Shown piece by piece: positions 23,328-33,911 of a stretch of 64,000 bases of DNA (position 1 is the stretch's first letter; each line of letters starts with the position of its first letter). Origin of the DNA: Jeotgalicoccus saudimassiliensis. Lineage in GTDB: Bacteria > Bacillota > Bacilli > Staphylococcales > Salinicoccaceae. The DNA lies in contig NZ_CCSE01000001.1 of assembly GCF_000756715.1 (NCBI RefSeq), positions 1,952,001-2,016,000 on the forward strand. Reading direction: 5' to 3'. The position numbers were made by a program, and so were the translations under genes. Below the pieces are notes generated by a model. That model was given only the letters and a program-made list of their open reading frames with translations. It did no database searches and had not been told where the DNA came from.

Positions 23328-24191
23328 ATGATTAAAAAGTGGCTATTACCAGCGTCTATGGTACTGGTACTGTTCTTAGCCGGGTGTGACTATTCACAGC
23401 CTGAGAACAGAGACGGCTTCTTCTATAATACTCTTGTCCAGCCGATGGATACATTATTGCACTGGCTTGGAGATAATCTGGACCACAACTACGGTCTGGC
23501 TATTATCGTCATCACGCTGATTGTGAGACTGGCAATTTTCCCATTCATGATGCGTACATACAAGAATCAGATGATGATGAGAGAAAAAATGAAGATTGTC
23601 AAACCAGAAATGGAAGAAATTCAGAAGCGTGTTAAAGTTGCAACGACACAAGAGGAAAAAATGGCAGCCCAGCAGGAAATGATGGGACTGTATAAGAAAC
23701 ATGATATCAACCCGCTTAACATGGGTTGTTTACCGATTCTTATTCAGATGCCGGTCGTTATGGCATTATACTTTGCATTACGATTCCCTTCAGAAGGCGG
23801 GATTACAGCATACCCGGACTTCCTGTGGATGGACTTAACGCAGACTGACTACTTCATGGTAGCAATCGCAGGTATTGTTTATGCAATTCAGGCATGGGTA
23901 TCAATGCGTTTTGTGGCTGAAGAACAGCGCAAGCAGATGCAGTTATTCATGTACATTTCACCATTAATGATTATTTGGATTTCAGCAATTTCACCTTCAG
24001 CACTCCCGTTATACTGGGCAGTCGGCGGTATCTTCCTGATCTTCCAGACTTGGGCTGGTAACACATTCTACCGCAAGAAAGTTAATGAAGAAATGGCACC
24101 GATTATTGCAGCACACGAACGCGAACAGGCTGAAAAAGCAGCACGCGTTAAAAACGCTAAAGTTAAACCTAAGAAGAAGCGTAAAAAATAA
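23328..24191 (+). CDS. yidC: Membrane protein insertase YidC (lipoprotein form)
   Basis: Inserts membrane proteins with or without SecYEG. 287 residues. The ATG at 23328 follows AGAGGTGAAG. Lipobox VLFLAGC with acylated Cys20; five membrane segments; the hydrophilic groove region IVTLIVRLAIFPFMMRTYKNQMM-type motif and NMGCLPILIQMPV are present; basic tail KVKPKKKRKK binds the ribosome. An extended -10 (TGGTACAAT, 23284-23292) precedes it. Confidence 0.96.
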   Translation: MIKKWLLPASMVLVLFLAGCDYSQPENRDGFFYNTLVQPMDTLLHWLGDNLDHNYGLAIIVITLIVRLAIFPFMMRTYKNQMMMREKMKIVKPEMEEIQKRVKVATTQEEKMAAQQEMMGLYKKHDINPLNMGCLPILIQMPVVMALYFALRFPSEGGITAYPDFLWMDLTQTDYFMVAIAGIVYAIQAWVSMRFVAEEQRKQMQLFMYISPLMIIWISAISPSALPLYWAVGGIFLIFQTWAGNTFYRKKVNEEMAPIIAAHEREQAEKAARVKNAKVKPKKKRKK

Positions 24192-24208
24192 AACATATAT
24201 CAGTTTTT

Positions 24209-24243
24209 AAGAGCGGAATCCTATTGGATTCCGCTCTTTTTTA
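24209..24243 (+). terminator. Intrinsic terminator of yidC
   Basis: 13-bp stem AAGAGCGGAATCC / GGATTCCGCTCTT, loop TATT, T run. Confidence 0.95.
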
Positions 24244-24251
24244 TGTGAAAG

Positions 24252-24287
24252 AAAAATCTCCCGGAGCTCTTAAAAGCTTCAGGAGAG
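24252..24287 (-). terminator. Probable terminator of cls
   Basis: Read on the minus strand: imperfect stem with core AGCT / AGCT and outer TCTCC / GGGAGA pairs, followed by TTTTT. It lies just after the cls stop codon. Confidence 0.7.
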
Positions 24288-24297
24288 ATGTTCAAAC

Positions 24298-25782
24298 TTA
24301 CAAAATCGGTGATATTAAATTTGCGAGCCCTTCTTTTAACTTAATCCACAGGCCGCGGGTTTCATATTTTTCTTCCGTGAGCATTTCACAGTGTTTAATA
24401 TCAGCTTCAAATATTTTACGCTGCTTAACCGCTTCTTCTTCATCATAAATAAATGCATTGACTTCAAAGTTTAAAATAAAGCTTCGGTTATCAATATTTG
24501 TCGTCCCGATTGACAGAACTTCATCATCGATGACGAATACTTTCTGATGCAGGAAACCGGGCTGATACATGTAAACTTCAGCACCCATTTTCATCAGGGA
24601 GCCGACGTTGGAATAAGTAGCCCAGTAGACGAACGGGTGATCGGGGAAACTTGGAATCATAATTTTTACTCTGACTCCGGACAATATCACAATACGCAGT
24701 GCCTCCATCATCGACTGGTCGGGAATGAAGTAGGGGGACTGAATGTGTATCGATTTTTTCGCATTATATATCATCTTCAGATAACCATATTTAATCTGCT
24801 GGTAATCTTCATCCGGTCCGCTCGATGCGATCTGCATCGTCGTCTGTCCGACTGATGAGATTTCCGGGAAATAGTGATCCTCGTGCTGCATGTTGTTGCG
24901 GGTGTCGTGAGAGTTCCAGTCCAGCATGAAGCGGAGCTGGAGAGACTTCACAGCATTACCTTCGATACGGAGATGAGTGTCGCGCCATTCTCCCATCTTC
25001 GGATCGCGTCCAAGATACTCATCACCGACATTGGCACCGCCGATATATCCGATTTTACCGTCGATAACGACAATCTTCCGGTGATTGCGGTTATTAATCC
25101 GCGGGTTAATTAAGGGCAGCTTGCTCGGGAAAAATGCTTCTACGAGGCCGCCTGCGTGCCGTATATCGTCAAAGTTTCTAAGCGATAAAGACCGGGAGCC
25201 GATGTCATCGTATAAAATACGCACCGAGACGCCTTCTTTTTGTTTCTTTAACAGCGCTCTGTATAACTCTGTACCGATGTTATCCAGTTTAAAAATATAA
25301 TACTGGAAATGAATATGGTCTTTTGCAGCTTCAATATCTTTCAGCATCTGATTGAATTTTTTATGCATATCGGTATAAGTCGTTACGTCGTTGTTGCTTG
25401 TAACGAATGACTGATTGTTATAAAGGAGCATGTGTATCATTTTTTTATGTTTTTCTGCAGTCGGGTTAGTAAATGACAGCCTGTTATGAGTGATTTCCTC
25501 CAGCTGTTCACTGACGAGGTGCTCAAGCCCGACTTTATCGTCCTCATCCAGTTTAAAGAGTTCCTGACGGTATATTGTTCTGCCGAAAAGCATGTAGAGC
25601 ATGAAGCCGGCAATCGGCAGAAAGAAGAGCACTAAAATCCATGCCCAGACGCTCTGTGCGCTTCGACGTTCGAGAAATACAAGACCGCCTGCAAGCAGGA
25701 AGTTAATTAGAAAAAGAATGACGGTAATGATAGTTATTAACGATGCCTCCGTCATGTAAATATCCAAAATTGGTATCTGCAT
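24298..25782 (-). CDS. cls: Cardiolipin synthase
   Basis: Condenses phosphatidylglycerol to cardiolipin at the membrane. 494 residues: two N-terminal membrane helices (about 13-35 and 44-66), then two phospholipase-D domains, each with an HKD motif (NHRKIVVIDG at about 233-242 and LHQKVFVIDD near 400). The N-terminal segment and PLDc pair match bacterial ClsA-type enzymes. AAGGTGG precedes the ATG. A minus-strand extended -10 TGCTATAAT (25853-25861) is upstream. Confidence 0.96.
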   Translation of the reverse strand: MQIPILDIYMTEASLITIITVILFLINFLLAGGLVFLERRSAQSVWAWILVLFFLPIAGFMLYMLFGRTIYRQELFKLDEDDKVGLEHLVSEQLEEITHNRLSFTNPTAEKHKKMIHMLLYNNQSFVTSNNDVTTYTDMHKKFNQMLKDIEAAKDHIHFQYYIFKLDNIGTELYRALLKKQKEGVSVRILYDDIGSRSLSLRNFDDIRHAGGLVEAFFPSKLPLINPRINNRNHRKIVVIDGKIGYIGGANVGDEYLGRDPKMGEWRDTHLRIEGNAVKSLQLRFMLDWNSHDTRNNMQHEDHYFPEISSVGQTTMQIASSGPDEDYQQIKYGYLKMIYNAKKSIHIQSPYFIPDQSMMEALRIVILSGVRVKIMIPSFPDHPFVYWATYSNVGSLMKMGAEVYMYQPGFLHQKVFVIDDEVLSIGTTNIDNRSFILNFEVNAFIYDEEEAVKQRKIFEADIKHCEMLTEEKYETRGLWIKLKEGLANLISPIL

Positions 25783-25852
25783 AGGCGCCCACCTTCTTTG
25801 AAGTTTAAAAGTTTTTAAGTCTGTAATATTTAATATCTGAAAAGTATAGATA

Positions 25853-25861
25853 ATTATAGCA
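25853..25861 (-). promoter_or_regulatory. Extended -10 promoter of cls
   Basis: TGCTATAAT on the minus strand, about 70 bases before the cls ATG; no good -35. Confidence 0.45.
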
Positions 25862-25904
25862 TAAACAAGTACAATGGAGTTAACTGGAAAAAGGGAGTGT
25901 CAAT

Positions 25905-26054
25905 ATGCGCAAAAACGACAAAAGCAAAGTAAAAGAAGTTGTCCAGATGCTGCATGAACTCGGTGTTAAGGTGACGGTTTCCAAATCAAGGTTTGAAATT
26001 ATGAATCGCATAGCAAATAAAGATCAGCTCAGACTGAAAGAAAATAATATTTAA
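25905..26054 (+). CDS. Small basic protein of unknown function (49 residues)
   Basis: ATG with SD AAGGGAG at good spacing; product begins MRKNDKSKVKEVVQMLHELG and ends RLKENNI. Rich in Lys, Asn and Val, no membrane segment, plausible helix-strand-helix. It has its own position between divergent cls and convergent rodA and shares a strong bidirectional terminator with rodA, which supports real transcription. I do not recognise a family. Confidence 0.6.
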   Translation: MRKNDKSKVKEVVQMLHELGVKVTVSKSRFEIMNRIANKDQLRLKENNI

Positions 26055-26057
26055 AAT

Positions 26058-26099
26058 AAAAACTGCTGAGGAGGGAATAATCCCTTTTCAGCAGTTTTT
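26058..26099. terminator. Bidirectional terminator between the small basic ORF and rodA
   Basis: 12-bp outer stem AAAAACTGCTGA / TCAGCAGTTTTT with an 18-base loop containing a further small stem GGGA/TCCC. Confidence 0.9.
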
Positions 26100-27285
26100 A
26101 TATGTTTTTGGCACCTTTACTGAGATGATGGAAATACATACTGAGCATGATACCGACAGCAAGCATATTGGACCACAGTCCGCTTCCCCCGTAACTTATA
26201 AACGGCAGCGGCAGTCCTGTAATCGGCAGCAGCTGTATCGTCATACCGATATTCTGAATAATATGGAAGACGAGCAGTGACAGGTAGCCGATAATGAAAT
26301 ATGCAGCAAAGCTGTCTGTGGCCATAAATGCCATGCGGATTAAATGCATCACAAGCATAAACAATACGATAATTACGACAGTTGAACCCATGAAGCCGAA
26401 TTCCTCACCGATAATCGTAAAGATAAAATCGGTATGGTTTTCCGGAATGTAAATAATACCTTCTGTGTATCCTTTACCGGTAATTCCGCCGGAACCGATT
26501 GCGATCAGTGAGTTGGTCAGCTGGAAACCGCTGTCTGACTGGAAGTCTTCCGGTGTAATCCACGAATATATACGTTCGAACTGGTAAGGATGAATACCGA
26601 GATAACGTTCGAGCAGGTCCGGACGGTATAATATACCGAGAATTAATGCAAGACCGGTCGATGCTGCGACTGAGAGCGTCGGGATAATCAGCCACCAGCT
26701 GATACCTGACACAACGACAAGACCGAGAAAAATAGCAAGCATTACAAGCATCGTTCCGAGGTCGTTCTGCAGCAGGATGAAAAGCATCGGCAGAATGGAA
26801 ATCAAAATCAGCTTTAGCAGCAGACGGAGATCCATCGATAATGTATTCGTCAGTTTATATTTGTTATGCTGGCTGATAACGTAAGCCATCGTTAAAATAT
26901 AAATAATCTTTACGAACTCGGACGGCTGGATACTGAAAAAACCGAATTGATACCAGCTTTTCGCACCGTTAATAATCGGTGTGACCGATGACACGGGTGC
27001 AATATATAAAATTACAAGGCTCAGCACACCGAGTATGTACAAAGCCCACGTATAACTTTTAATCAGTTTAAACGGGATGAGCATCAGGCCTGACGCCAGC
27101 AGAAATCCGAGACCGTAAAATGCCATCTGACGTGTACTGAAGTCAGTGCCGTACTGGCCGCTGGTCATCGCCGAGCTGATTGACACCACGCTGATTGCAG
27201 CGAGGAGCAGGATCAGAATAATAAGAATCCAGTCGATACGTGCAAAGAAGTTTGAATTTTGACGTGTATATTTATTATTACTCAA
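26098..27285 (-). CDS. rodA: Peptidoglycan glycosyltransferase RodA (SEDS family)
   Basis: Polymerises lipid II for cell elongation or side-wall synthesis with a partner class B PBP. About ten membrane segments. SEDS signatures: FFSIQPSEFVKIIYIL, LQNDLGTMLVML, and near the C-terminus TGLPLPFISYGGSGLW. A TTG at 27285 is preferred because AGGTG lies 6 bases before it; the in-frame GTG at 27294 sits within that site. 395 residues with the TTG start. RodA rather than FtsW by position and the AENHTDFIF-like loop PENHTDFIFTIIGEE. Confidence 0.93.
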   Translation of the reverse strand: MSNNKYTRQNSNFFARIDWILIILILLLAAISVVSISSAMTSGQYGTDFSTRQMAFYGLGFLLASGLMLIPFKLIKSYTWALYILGVLSLVILYIAPVSSVTPIINGAKSWYQFGFFSIQPSEFVKIIYILTMAYVISQHNKYKLTNTLSMDLRLLLKLILISILPMLFILLQNDLGTMLVMLAIFLGLVVVSGISWWLIIPTLSVAASTGLALILGILYRPDLLERYLGIHPYQFERIYSWITPEDFQSDSGFQLTNSLIAIGSGGITGKGYTEGIIYIPENHTDFIFTIIGEEFGFMGSTVVIIVLFMLVMHLIRMAFMATDSFAAYFIIGYLSLLVFHIIQNIGMTIQLLPITGLPLPFISYGGSGLWSNMLAVGIMLSMYFHHLSKGAKNI

Positions 27286-27312
27286 GAAAGTCACCTAATT
27301 CATATTGAAATC

Positions 27313-27342
27313 ATGACATTTAGTATACAACTAATTTATAAT
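27313..27342 (+). promoter_or_regulatory. SigA-type promoter of murF
   Basis: ATGACA (27313-27318), 18-base spacer, TATAAT (27337-27342), 38 bases before the murF ATG. Confidence 0.55.
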
Positions 27343-27379
27343 TATAAACAGTAAATACAAATATTTAGGATGAAAAATT

Positions 27380-28732
27380 ATGATAAAAGCGACAATCGAA
27401 CAAATTGCGAAATTTGCAGGAGGTACGATGAACAGCCGTGCAGCGGAGATAAAAACAAACGTAATCAAAGGCGTGTCAATTGATACACGTACTATAGAAG
27501 AGGGGAATGTGTTTATACCTTTTAAAGGGGAAAATGCAGACGGCCACAGATTTATCGACATGGCATTCTCAAAAGGAGCAGGTGTAACACTCAGCGAACG
27601 GGATGAAGAAAATGCGGATTATCCGGTTATCCACGTTGCAGACGGACTGGAAGCACTGCAGAATATCGCAGAAGCATATTTAAAAATTGTAGATCCTGCG
27701 GTTATTGCTGTTACAGGATCCAATGGTAAAACAACGACAAAAGACATGCTGGAATGCGTCCTAAGTTCAAAATTTAAAGTTCAGAAAACACAGGGGAACT
27801 TCAATAATGAAATCGGTATGCCTCTGACTATTTTACAATTGGAAGAAGATACTGAAATATCTATACTGGAAATGGGTATGGATAGAATGGGGGACATTAA
27901 TTTCCTGAGCAGAATGGCGGAGCCGGATGTTGCAGTTATTACAAGTGTCGGAGAATCCCATATAGAAATGCTCGGTTCGCGCGAGAACATAGCCAGGGCA
28001 AAATACGAAATTGTGGATCATTTAAAAGGTGACGGCACGTTTATTTATTCTAAGGATTATCCACTGCTTGAGGCCATTGTACAAAAGGATACAGCATATG
28101 ATATTCATACAGCGGGGATGCTTGACTCCAATGACTGTACAATCAGTAAAGTGACTGAAGACGATAACGGCACACACTTCACATTTAAAAATGTACAGTT
28201 CGACATTCCGCAGCTTGGTATTCACAACGCATTGAATGCTTCACTCGCTGTAATGGCGGGGGAGGCGCTCGGTGTATCTCCGAAAGAAGCGGCAGAAAAT
28301 CTCGCACAGCTTGAAGTGACAAGCATGAGAATGGAACGCGTGACACACCCGAGTGGTACGCTGATTGTCAACGATGCATACAACGCATCAAAAGCGAGTA
28401 TGATCAGTGCTGTGGATACAGTAGGCCGAATGTCACACAAGAGTAAAATTCTCGTGCTGGCGGATATTCTGGAACTCGGAGATTACAAACAGGAACTTCA
28501 CGAAGATGTGGCACACTTTATTAATGAAGGAAAATATCAGTTTACGAAAATTTATACGTTCGGTGACGGGGCGGAATATATTCATAATGTTTTAACTGCC
28601 GAAGAAAAAGAGCATACGTCATCGATGGAAGAACTTAAAACAAAAGTTCAGCAGCACTTCAATGAAGACACGGTAATTCTGCTGAAAGGATCGCGCGGCA
28701 TGGCTGTGGAGAGGGTGATTGACGATATCTAA
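27380..28732 (+). CDS. murF: UDP-MurNAc-tripeptide--D-alanyl-D-alanine ligase MurF
   Basis: Adds D-Ala-D-Ala to the UDP-MurNAc tripeptide. 450 residues. N-terminal SIDTRTIEEGNVFIPFKGE, ATP P-loop TGSNGKTTTKDML, QGNFNNEIGMPLT, and C-terminal LVNDAYNASKASM-type segment (LIVNDAYNASKASMISA). The usual neighbour ddl is not adjacent. The 3' end overlaps the downstream hydrolase by 14 bases. Confidence 0.96.
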   Translation: MIKATIEQIAKFAGGTMNSRAAEIKTNVIKGVSIDTRTIEEGNVFIPFKGENADGHRFIDMAFSKGAGVTLSERDEENADYPVIHVADGLEALQNIAEAYLKIVDPAVIAVTGSNGKTTTKDMLECVLSSKFKVQKTQGNFNNEIGMPLTILQLEEDTEISILEMGMDRMGDINFLSRMAEPDVAVITSVGESHIEMLGSRENIARAKYEIVDHLKGDGTFIYSKDYPLLEAIVQKDTAYDIHTAGMLDSNDCTISKVTEDDNGTHFTFKNVQFDIPQLGIHNALNASLAVMAGEALGVSPKEAAENLAQLEVTSMRMERVTHPSGTLIVNDAYNASKASMISAVDTVGRMSHKSKILVLADILELGDYKQELHEDVAHFINEGKYQFTKIYTFGDGAEYIHNVLTAEEKEHTSSMEELKTKVQQHFNEDTVILLKGSRGMAVERVIDDI

Positions 28733-29432
28733 AATCGGAATACTTTTTTTACACGGCTATACGGGCGGCAGATTTGAGCTGGAGCCGGCATTCAGGTATT
28801 TAAAAAAACGCTATGACTTTGAATATGAATTCCCCCAGTATCCCGGTCATGGCACAACGCTTAATTTAGCAGCAGCTGCCGGCGATGACTGGTACCGTGA
28901 AGCGGAAAAGGCGTATTTCAACCTGGCAGCACGCACCGATAAAATATACGTCATCGGTTTTTCAATGGGCGGTGTGTTCGCGGGCTTTATCGCCCAAAAC
29001 TATAAAGTCGATAAGCTGGTGTTAATTGCACCGGCATTCGATCATACGAGATTAAGCAGACTGCACAGGCTTAAGCTGTCACCTGAAGAGGTAAATGACC
29101 ATTTAAAAATGAATCTGGTGTCGAAATTGAGACCGAGACTGAAGAACATTCCTATCAGAGCGATGAAAGAATTCATTAAAATTGTCGATAAGAAAACCGG
29201 CGAGCTGGAAAGTATTAAATGCGACACACTTCTCATTCACGGCAGGATTGATCTGCTTGTACCTTACGAGACAAGCATTGAAGCGGCAAAGAAAATCCCG
29301 CAGGCAAAACTTGTTCTGATGGAGCACACACCCCACCTGATTATGTTCGCAGAAGACAAACAGCTGGAACTGAACATTCTCGTCGAGAGATTTTTATTTC
29401 TTGACATAGAATTAAAATATCTTGTGGATTAA
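28719..29432 (+). CDS. Alpha/beta hydrolase (carboxylesterase-like)
   Basis: 237 residues from a TTG start preceded by GAGAGGGTG. Fold signatures: oxyanion HGYTGG near the N-terminus, nucleophile elbow GFSMGG (Ser catalytic), Asp in HGRIDLLVP and His in MEHTPHLIM. Resembles the Est30/YvaK carboxylesterase group. Its 14-base overlap with murF implies cotranslation, but no wall-related function can be stated. The substrate is unknown. Confidence 0.85.
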   Translation: MTISKIGILFLHGYTGGRFELEPAFRYLKKRYDFEYEFPQYPGHGTTLNLAAAAGDDWYREAEKAYFNLAARTDKIYVIGFSMGGVFAGFIAQNYKVDKLVLIAPAFDHTRLSRLHRLKLSPEEVNDHLKMNLVSKLRPRLKNIPIRAMKEFIKIVDKKTGELESIKCDTLLIHGRIDLLVPYETSIEAAKKIPQAKLVLMEHTPHLIMFAEDKQLELNILVERFLFLDIELKYLVD

Positions 29433-29450
29433 AGTGTTAAGTGTTACTAT
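29422..29450 (+). promoter_or_regulatory. Possible promoter of cshA
   Basis: TTGTGG (29422-29427), 17-base spacer, TACTAT (29445-29450), 49 bases before the cshA start. Confidence 0.4.
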
Positions 29451-29495
29451 AGAGAAGTTGTACATGCGAGAAATGAAATAGTCAAAGGAGACTAA

Positions 29496-31001
<1,506 letters not shown>

Positions 31002-31015
31002 TAATGAATTAAGAG

Positions 31016-31045
31016 AGCATTCACTTTACAAGTGAATGCTTTTTT
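31016..31045 (+). terminator. Intrinsic terminator of cshA
   Basis: AGCATTCACTT / AGTGAATGCT stem, loop TACA, T run. Confidence 0.93.
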
Positions 31046-31099
31046 ATGTTTTCTGAGTGTTGTATCATAGAGTTAAACTAACAGTTGGAAGGGTTGCTT

Positions 31100-31564
31100 A
31101 TGATAGAGTTGAACAAACACGTCAGACCGTATATGACGGTAAAAGCATTATTAATATGGGTAACCAGTATTCTTATATTTGCAGCTGCCGGCATCGCTGT
31201 GCATTTCTTTTCATGGCCGGTATGGCTGTATTATATTTTTGCCGGACTGCTCGTACTGGAGCTCGCCGGATATGTTTTCCTGCGGCCATTGATTTACACA
31301 AAAGTAACATCATACGAACTGCTTGCAGACAGAATTATAGTCAGACAGGGATTTTTTACAGTAAAAACACAGATGATCCCGATAAAAAGAGCTCAGGGTG
31401 TTGAGTTTAAAACAGGCCCTCTGTCGAGAAAGTATGACCTTGCGGCGGTCCGAATTAAAACGGCGGGTCTCGGCATAAACATGCCGCCGCTCCAAATTGA
31501 TGAAGCAAGGAATCTAAAAACAGCAATCATTGATATCGTAAAGGAGGAAAATACAGATGTATAG
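31100..31564 (+). CDS. ydbS: PH-domain membrane protein YdbS-like
   Basis: 154 residues: two membrane segments (about 13-33 and 38-58) followed by one bacterial PH (bPH2) domain (YELLADRIIVRQGFFTVKTQMIPIKRAQGVEF). The ATG at 31100 follows GGAAGGG. First of three overlapping genes encoding PH-domain membrane proteins; in B. subtilis the YdbS/YdbT pair has been linked to resistance to bacterially produced antibiotics. Function here unknown. Confidence 0.85.
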   Translation: MIELNKHVRPYMTVKALLIWVTSILIFAAAGIAVHFFSWPVWLYYIFAGLLVLELAGYVFLRPLIYTKVTSYELLADRIIVRQGFFTVKTQMIPIKRAQGVEFKTGPLSRKYDLAAVRIKTAGLGINMPPLQIDEARNLKTAIIDIVKEENTDV

Positions 31565-33134
31565 TCCTCAAAAGCTGCATAAAATCGCATATGCGGGAAG
31601 TGTTGTTAAAGGTATTAAAACGATGTTCTTCCCGGCAATCCTTATCTTCTTTAATATGCGGGAAGAACTGTTCTCCGGTTCGATCAGTCCGTGGATGCTG
31701 TTCAGCGGTGCGGGTATACTGGCTCTTGTTTTTATTCTCTTTACAGGTACCGATATGATCAATATTTACCGCACGAGATTTTGGATTGAGAACAATAAAT
31801 TTATATATAAAAAAGGCATACTGACAAGAAATGAAAAAGAACTGGATATTAAACGCATCCAGTCCATAGACTTTAACCAGCCGTTTTTCCACCGTCTTTT
31901 CGGTGCTGTACAGCTGGATATATTAACGCCGGGTGACGGTATTAAAATCGACACGATAAAAAAATCCCAGGCAGAAGAGATTCAAAAGATGATATACGAA
32001 GAACAGCAGGATATCGAATCTGAAGATATTTCAGTTAATACGGGGGATTCAAGTCCGTGGCCGAGAGAATCAGCACTTGAAACTGCTCCGAAACCTGCTG
32101 TGCGCGAATTTACGACGTTGAAGAAAATGAATACGAAAGAACTTGTTTTAATGGCGATGACAAGCGGAGGGCTCGGTGTCTTTGCAGCGATATTCTTTGG
32201 TATTCTGAACATTGTCGGCGGAGAAATTCTGATAGAGAACTATTTTGAGTATTTCAGCAGTCTGGTCAGAAGTATCGTTTTAGGCATCGTGCTGAGTTCA
32301 CTGCTGTTCGTCGTAATCGGTTATATTATCGGAACCATTATTATTATGGTGCGTAATTACGATTACACATTGAAACAGAGCGGTGACGACCTGACTGTTG
32401 ACTACGGCTTATTCTCTAAAAAGAATAAAAGCGTCAATATTAACAGAGTACAGAACGTTATTATTTCCGACAGTCTCCTGAGACGGCTAATCGGCTACTA
32501 TGCACTGTCGGTATCGATTACGAGTGATTCACTGGAGTCCGATCAGATTGATGGAAAAATACAGCTGCTGCCTTTCATTAAAAAGAAAGAACTTTACAGT
32601 ATTATTGGGGATGTTTTTCCAAACTACCATATGGAAGTGCCAAAGCAGGTCGTGCCGTTTCGTGCAATTCGCCGCTATTTCCAAATTACACTGCTGATTT
32701 TTGTTACAGCCGTCGGAACAGCAGCGTATTTTTTCCACGGTGAGAAGTTTATGCTTTACATTTATATTGCTGCGGCAATTATTATCATACTGCTTATAGC
32801 CAGCGGCATATACAGTGCGAAAAATGTGGGCTATGCAATTTATAAAGATGAAATTAATTTGATGACAGCATCATTCTTTACACGCCGTCATTTTGCAATC
32901 AAGCGCGATAAAATTATCGATACCACATACAGACGCAATCCGTTCTTACACCGTGCGGATCTCGGACATATTGAAATATCGACACCCGGTGGAATTGCAA
33001 GTTCATCGGCGGAAATTAAATTTATCGAAAAACACGATATAGATACAATCTGGACATTTATAGAAAGGGGGCATGACGATGAAGCGGATTTCACCGAAAG
33101 CGATCAAACTGTGGAGAATCAGGGAATGTATTAA
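31557..33134 (+). CDS. ydbT: PH-domain membrane protein YdbT-like
   Basis: 525 residues with three bPH2-type repeats separated by paired membrane helices: repeat 1 near 65-130 (FWIENNKFIYKKGILTRNE), repeat 2 near 265-330 (LTVDYGLFSKKNKSVNINRVQ), repeat 3 near 425-500 (DEINLMTASFFTRRHFAIKRDK). A charged linker of about 40 residues with a DIESEDISVN segment follows repeat 1. Overlaps ydbS by 8 bases and the next gene by 56. Confidence 0.87.
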   Translation: MYSPQKLHKIAYAGSVVKGIKTMFFPAILIFFNMREELFSGSISPWMLFSGAGILALVFILFTGTDMINIYRTRFWIENNKFIYKKGILTRNEKELDIKRIQSIDFNQPFFHRLFGAVQLDILTPGDGIKIDTIKKSQAEEIQKMIYEEQQDIESEDISVNTGDSSPWPRESALETAPKPAVREFTTLKKMNTKELVLMAMTSGGLGVFAAIFFGILNIVGGEILIENYFEYFSSLVRSIVLGIVLSSLLFVVIGYIIGTIIIMVRNYDYTLKQSGDDLTVDYGLFSKKNKSVNINRVQNVIISDSLLRRLIGYYALSVSITSDSLESDQIDGKIQLLPFIKKKELYSIIGDVFPNYHMEVPKQVVPFRAIRRYFQITLLIFVTAVGTAAYFFHGEKFMLYIYIAAAIIIILLIASGIYSAKNVGYAIYKDEINLMTASFFTRRHFAIKRDKIIDTTYRRNPFLHRADLGHIEISTPGGIASSSAEIKFIEKHDIDTIWTFIERGHDDEADFTESDQTVENQGMY

Positions 33135-33561
33135 TGCCGGGATATGGGCGCTGATTGCAGCGGCAATCGGGATTGCTCAAATCTTTTTGGATTTTATCCC
33201 GTGGTGGGTATTCCTGGTGCCGCTGGCAGCTGTAATTTATATACTCATCGTTCATGCATGGATTATTCCGAAACTCCGCTACAAGTATTTCAGATACAAA
33301 GTGCTGGAAGATGAGATCCGGATCCACAGCGGTATCTGGTTTAAAATGGAAACGGCTGTACCGCTGTACCGTGTACAGAACATCGATACAACGGTCGGTC
33401 CGATTATGAGACGTATGAATTTAAAAGGTATATCCCTGCAGACATCTGCAGAGAAGCTGTATATACCGGAGCTCGAAAACGATAAAGCGGATCAGCTTCG
33501 TCATGATATCCGTGAACTGATAAATAAAAATATCATTATTCAAAAAGAGGGAACATTATGA
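33079..33561 (+). CDS. Third PH-domain membrane protein of the cluster
   Basis: 160 residues: two membrane helices (about 19-60) and one bPH2 domain (YKVLEDEIRIHSGIWFKMETAVPLYRVQNIDT). The second ATG (33079) is chosen because AGGGGG ends 7 bases before it, whereas the first ATG (33073) almost touches that site. YdbS-like in architecture, so the cluster appears to hold a duplicate. Its stop overlaps acpS (ATGA), tying the cluster to acpS-alr. Confidence 0.83.
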   Translation: MKRISPKAIKLWRIRECINAGIWALIAAAIGIAQIFLDFIPWWVFLVPLAAVIYILIVHAWIIPKLRYKYFRYKVLEDEIRIHSGIWFKMETAVPLYRVQNIDTTVGPIMRRMNLKGISLQTSAEKLYIPELENDKADQLRHDIRELINKNIIIQKEGTL

Positions 33562-33911
33562 TCACAGGTCTCGGAACGGATATTATAGAAATCTCACGTG
33601 TTCAAAAAGTGAATAAAGATGACCGCCTGGCAAAAAGAATACTGACTCCTGATGAGATGAATCATTATAACAGTATTAAAAGTGAGGAACGTAAAACCAC
33701 ATACCTTGCAGGGCGTTTTGCTGTAAAGGAAGCATACAGTAAAGCGCTGGGTACAGGAATCGGCAGTGCAGTGAGCTTTAATGATATTAACTGTGTTAAC
33801 GATGCGCTCGGCAAACCGTCGCTGTCGAATGTGCCGAACGCGCATGTGTCGATATCGCACTCACAGGACTATGCGGTTGCAACAGTTATTATTGAGGAGG
33901 CAAAGGAATGA
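33558..33911 (+). CDS. acpS: Holo-[acyl-carrier-protein] synthase AcpS
   Basis: Transfers 4'-phosphopantetheine from CoA to ACP. 117 residues. Magnesium and CoA motifs GLGTDIIEISRV and GRFAVKEAYSKALGTGIG, and C-terminal HVSISHSQDYAVATVI. ATGA overlaps on both sides (with the PH-domain gene and with alr). Confidence 0.96.
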   Translation: MITGLGTDIIEISRVQKVNKDDRLAKRILTPDEMNHYNSIKSEERKTTYLAGRFAVKEAYSKALGTGIGSAVSFNDINCVNDALGKPSLSNVPNAHVSISHSQDYAVATVIIEEAKE

